Of a stretch of 64,000 bases of DNA, positions 61,160 through 64,000 are shown piece by piece. The translations under genes were made by a program, and so were the position numbers. The DNA comes from Stercorarius parasiticus. Lineage: Eukaryota > Chordata > Aves > Charadriiformes > Stercorariidae. The stretch spans positions 310,001 through 374,000 of the forward strand of contig VWZL01002012.1 of the NCBI GenBank assembly GCA_013396915.1. Reading direction: 5' to 3'. The notes below the pieces were generated by a model. The model was not told the origin of the DNA and searched no databases. It worked only from the letters and a program-made list of their open reading frames with translations. Position 1 is the first letter of the stretch. The number at the start of each line of letters is the position of its first letter.

Positions 61160-62755
61160 TTAAAGCCGAGCCGGTGCAGGCAGGGCCAAGTCCTTTAGGG
61201 TCCGTAGCTTTTACGGACTGAGGTCACTGGTTTTGCAATTTAATGTGGATTCTCTATATCTTTGGTAAGGCTTCTGTTTTCTAAAACTGTTAAAAACCCT
61301 CAGTTTAAAGGTAGAAATGCACATTGGAAGTGGTACCAAGTACTGCAGCTGCAACATGGGGATTTGAGATACATTGTAGGGAAGCACGGTGGCCACGCAG
61401 GTCCTTGGGAGTAGTCCCTCGCAGGAACCATTGCTTTCACAGGCTAACTTTTCAAAAAGCAGGTGGTGGAAAGGAAACCGGGCAAGCAAGAAGGAAGCAA
61501 AGAAGACGGGCCTTTTTATTGCTAGTAAAATTTCCTTTACTGCCAAAAGGTCTTTGAAGCAAAAATACCAGCTTGCTGGGTGGCATCCACAACCTGAATT
61601 TAGCTTTAACCATATGGTAGCACAGTGTCAGATTTCTGCCGGCGCATACGGCTTCCCGCCAAGTGCTTTCCAGGTTCTAAGCGTCTCTGCAGTATTTCTT
61701 CTCCTTTCCCTTAGATTTTGGAATACATCATGTTTGTTCCCACATATTTTTTCCCCCAGTTTTCTAACATTCCACTTTCTTGATCACCAGCACTGGTGTA
61801 ATCTTGGTTTCCTTAAACATTTCTCTTTCTCCTCTGGGAAATTTATGTCTCTTTCTGGCATCTGTCCCCTCTCCTCTCTGCACACTCAGCCAAAGAATTC
61901 TTTTCTTCCCCCCCCACCTTAAACAATACCCTTACTACTTGTGTCAATAAATTACCCTTGCCATTTTTAAGAGGCCCTTCTGTCTCCTTCACTGTCCTCT
62001 TCTTCCGTATGTACTTAAAAAATGTCTTATTTATCTTAACCCCTGCGTTGATCTTGCTCTGTTCAATTCTCCATCTTTGCCTTTCTTACCATATTTTACA
62101 CCAACTTTGCCCTCTGATCTTTACACTCCACTGCCGGACCCCATATTTTAAACAGAATTATGCTCATTTCTGAATTATAATTAATCCCATTGAATCATGT
62201 GAATCACTGTAAGCACCTTTTTCAGTACTGCTGTACTTATTTGAGATTAAGAGCGTACATTTGTCTTTTTCTTTCTACCATTCTTCCTTTCTTTTGCCTT
62301 ACTTGGTAAAACAAAAGTTAAGATCGTCCATCTGTCGTTTTCTTAGAAGTTTGCAGGCATAGCTTTTCTGCTTAGTCATTAGTTGTAAACTTCATCACAT
62401 TACAGATACAATTATTAGCAGTCTTTCCATTCGGATCTGAATCTGCAAGACATTTGAACAGTGCTTTAATGTGCAAAGGAGAGTGTGTGACAATACATTA
62501 TCTTCTCCTGTGCCTCAGATACTGAGACAGTCTTCTTAAGTCTAGAAATGTCCCCTTTTTTGTGATACACACTACCTGGAAGAGTAGGACTCTGACCCCA
62601 CATGAAAGACTGGAGATACAACTGGAGCGCAAAGAGTTATCAGGGATACTGTACTGTAGTTTTGTCCTCCGTATAAGACAGTCAAGAGCTTTAAAAGTGA
62701 GTGCACATGATAATTCACCCTTATGATCTTATATTTGAAAAGGGCAGGGTTATCC
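61160..62755. other. Pyrimidine-rich unique sequence, no gene seen
   Basis: From about 61,690 to 62,130 the plus strand is strongly pyrimidine-rich, including a C-run near 61,908. This explains part of the 177-codon open frame at 61,389-61,922, which lacks any known domain and ends in a proline run from that C-tract. No gene is called. Confidence 0.4.
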
Positions 62756-62760
62756 AAGGG

Positions 62761-62825
62761 AGCAGAGAGAGGGGGGGGAAGTGATCTACCTAAGGTTGCT
62801 CAGATCTGGCACGATAATGTAGGTC
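62761..62825 (-). repeat. MIR-like SINE relic, reverse orientation
   Basis: AGAGAGGGGGGGGAAGTGAT then CTACCTAAGGTTGCTCAGAT and CTGGCA resemble the reverse complement of MIR, near GAGGTTAAGTAACTTGCCCA and AGGTCACACAGCTGGTAAG. Alignment by eye covers about 60 bases, so the call is tentative. Confidence 0.4.
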
Positions 62826-62829
62826 CATG

Positions 62830-64000
62830 GAGTACCTGTTGAGTGACCCAGCCTTTGGACTTAGGGCAGTAAAGAAGAAGCTTCTGTAGCCAGCTTTCCA
62901 ATTCTCTCCTCAATTAAGCTTGCCATTTCTCCCCGTACACTAAGCAAGCATCACTGGCCATCTTTCACAAGTGTACCTAGACGGTTTGTGCTTGGACATG
63001 CCCCACATGTAATATTCTCCAAAGCCAATGTCACCTGCCTGCTGAGCCTTTAAGGGAAGAGTACTGGGTTATCCCATGTGAAATCCTGGTGATGTGCCTT
63101 TGCAGATGTCATTTTGGTTTTGAGCATTGCCCCAGAAGGTCTTGCTGCAGCAGGGGAACCTGTTCATGTGCTAGCTTCTACGACTTCAAGTGGATCTCGT
63201 TCACAAACTGAGAAGGTTGCGGTAATAAGGTATGGGTGTCTCTAAAGACCTAGATTTGATATGTAGTTATCTTTTGCCTTTCTTCAGACTCATACCTTCT
63301 ACTCTCTGATTCACTTTTAAAACCCCTTAGAAGAGGAAACAAGCTGCAAATGGTTGAGAGGCACAGATCCTGAGATAAGGAAAAAGTGGATTAGAATGCT
63401 TTTCCCAAGTTTTTTCTAATTTTACAAATCTTACGTGAAATACCATTGTGGTGCATAACAGATCCAGGGGTTAGATCTGATGGCAGGGGGATCCATGGAT
63501 ATTTTATCAGGTTTTAAGTGTAACAGTCTTCTCGCAAAGAGTTTTATATATATTAAATTCCTTAATTTACAGCCAGAAAAGAAATGGCATCCAGAATGAA
63601 CACATGTGTTTTTGCCCTTTACATTTGAAGAAAACATGACAGTAGATTCTCTAGTCTAATTTTAACTAGACACTTGGTTTCAACATGGGTCTCCCCTGAT
63701 GCCTTCCAGCCATGAGTCCTTCCGTGATGTAATATCTGTTACGCTGCAGCTATGGAGTCCAGACCCAAGGCTAGACATAGAGTGATGGCTGCACCAGGCA
63801 ATAAGCAGCTGCTATCGCTGTCAAAAGCTACACCAGGCAGTTGCAAGCACTGTGGAACAGAAGAGGGTAAGAATGGTTTTTCCCTGTAGATTTTTCTTCA
63901 AACTCTTCTGCTTGTCTAAGAGAGACTTGTCGTATGTGTCTCATCAGGTGTAAACAACTTCAGAGTGTGATTGGGTCATCGTTGCTTTCTTACTGAAGTT
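62830..64000. other. Unique sequence, no gene seen
   Basis: No frame here exceeds about 70 codons, and none has recognisable features. No repeat family, exon pair or RNA gene is evident up to the window edge. Confidence 0.45.

Noticed and set aside
61389..61922. 177-codon plus-strand open frame
   Set aside because: It crosses a pyrimidine-rich stretch that is naturally poor in stop codons and ends in a low-complexity proline run. No family is recognised.
1..64000. CRISPR arrays, bacterial operons or prophage
   Set aside because: No regularly spaced direct repeats or compact gene arrangement are seen. The sequence has vertebrate features throughout.

Overview
This window looks like non-coding DNA from a bird, or less likely another sauropsid. 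No protein-coding gene, rRNA gene or tRNA gene can be supported on either strand. The open reading frames are short (longest about 196 codons), overlap comparable frames on the other strand, lack recognisable domains and are not bounded by convincing splice sites. Base composition is moderately AT-rich, CpG is sparse and there is no CpG island. The bird/sauropsid assignment rests on CR1-type LINE relics, an LTR built like those of avian alpharetroviruses, short palindromic relic repeats of the type common in sauropsid genomes, and low overall repeat density. It is an inference and no species is claimed.

Layout. From 1 to about 24 kb there is mostly unique sequence, with a GC-rich block (3.18-3.61 kb), two segments that look like conserved regulatory DNA (8.80-9.25 and 12.66-13.52 kb) and an old CR1 fragment (10.38 kb). 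A clear reverse-strand CR1 copy lies at 24.22-24.69 kb. Between 25 and 32.1 kb there are four more regulatory-looking segments, one holding an RFX X-box-like site (28.49 kb) and one holding mirrored homeodomain cores (32.0 kb). A well-preserved 335-bp LTR occupies 32,534-32,868; it is the youngest-looking mobile element here. From 33 to 48 kb come a forward CR1 3' end (37.42-37.60 kb), further regulatory-looking segments (38.44, 39.49 and 46.91 kb), a MIR-like relic and a pyrimidine microsatellite. From 53 to 63 kb there is a 43-bp tandem duplication, MIR-like relics, several palindromic-core relic repeats and two or three more regulatory-looking segments (56.1, 59.2 and 59.8 kb).

Interpretation. 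The picture fits a gene desert or a long intron holding scattered enhancers of a developmental gene that is outside the window. The enhancer calls come from AT-rich homeodomain, POU, SOX, FOX and MEF2-like words and from the absence of repeats. They have not been tested by alignment, and cross-species alignment is the decisive check. I did not find a new multi-gene system. The items most worth a second look are the LTR and the unidentified sequence after it, the clusters of candidate enhancers, and the small perfect inverted repeats.
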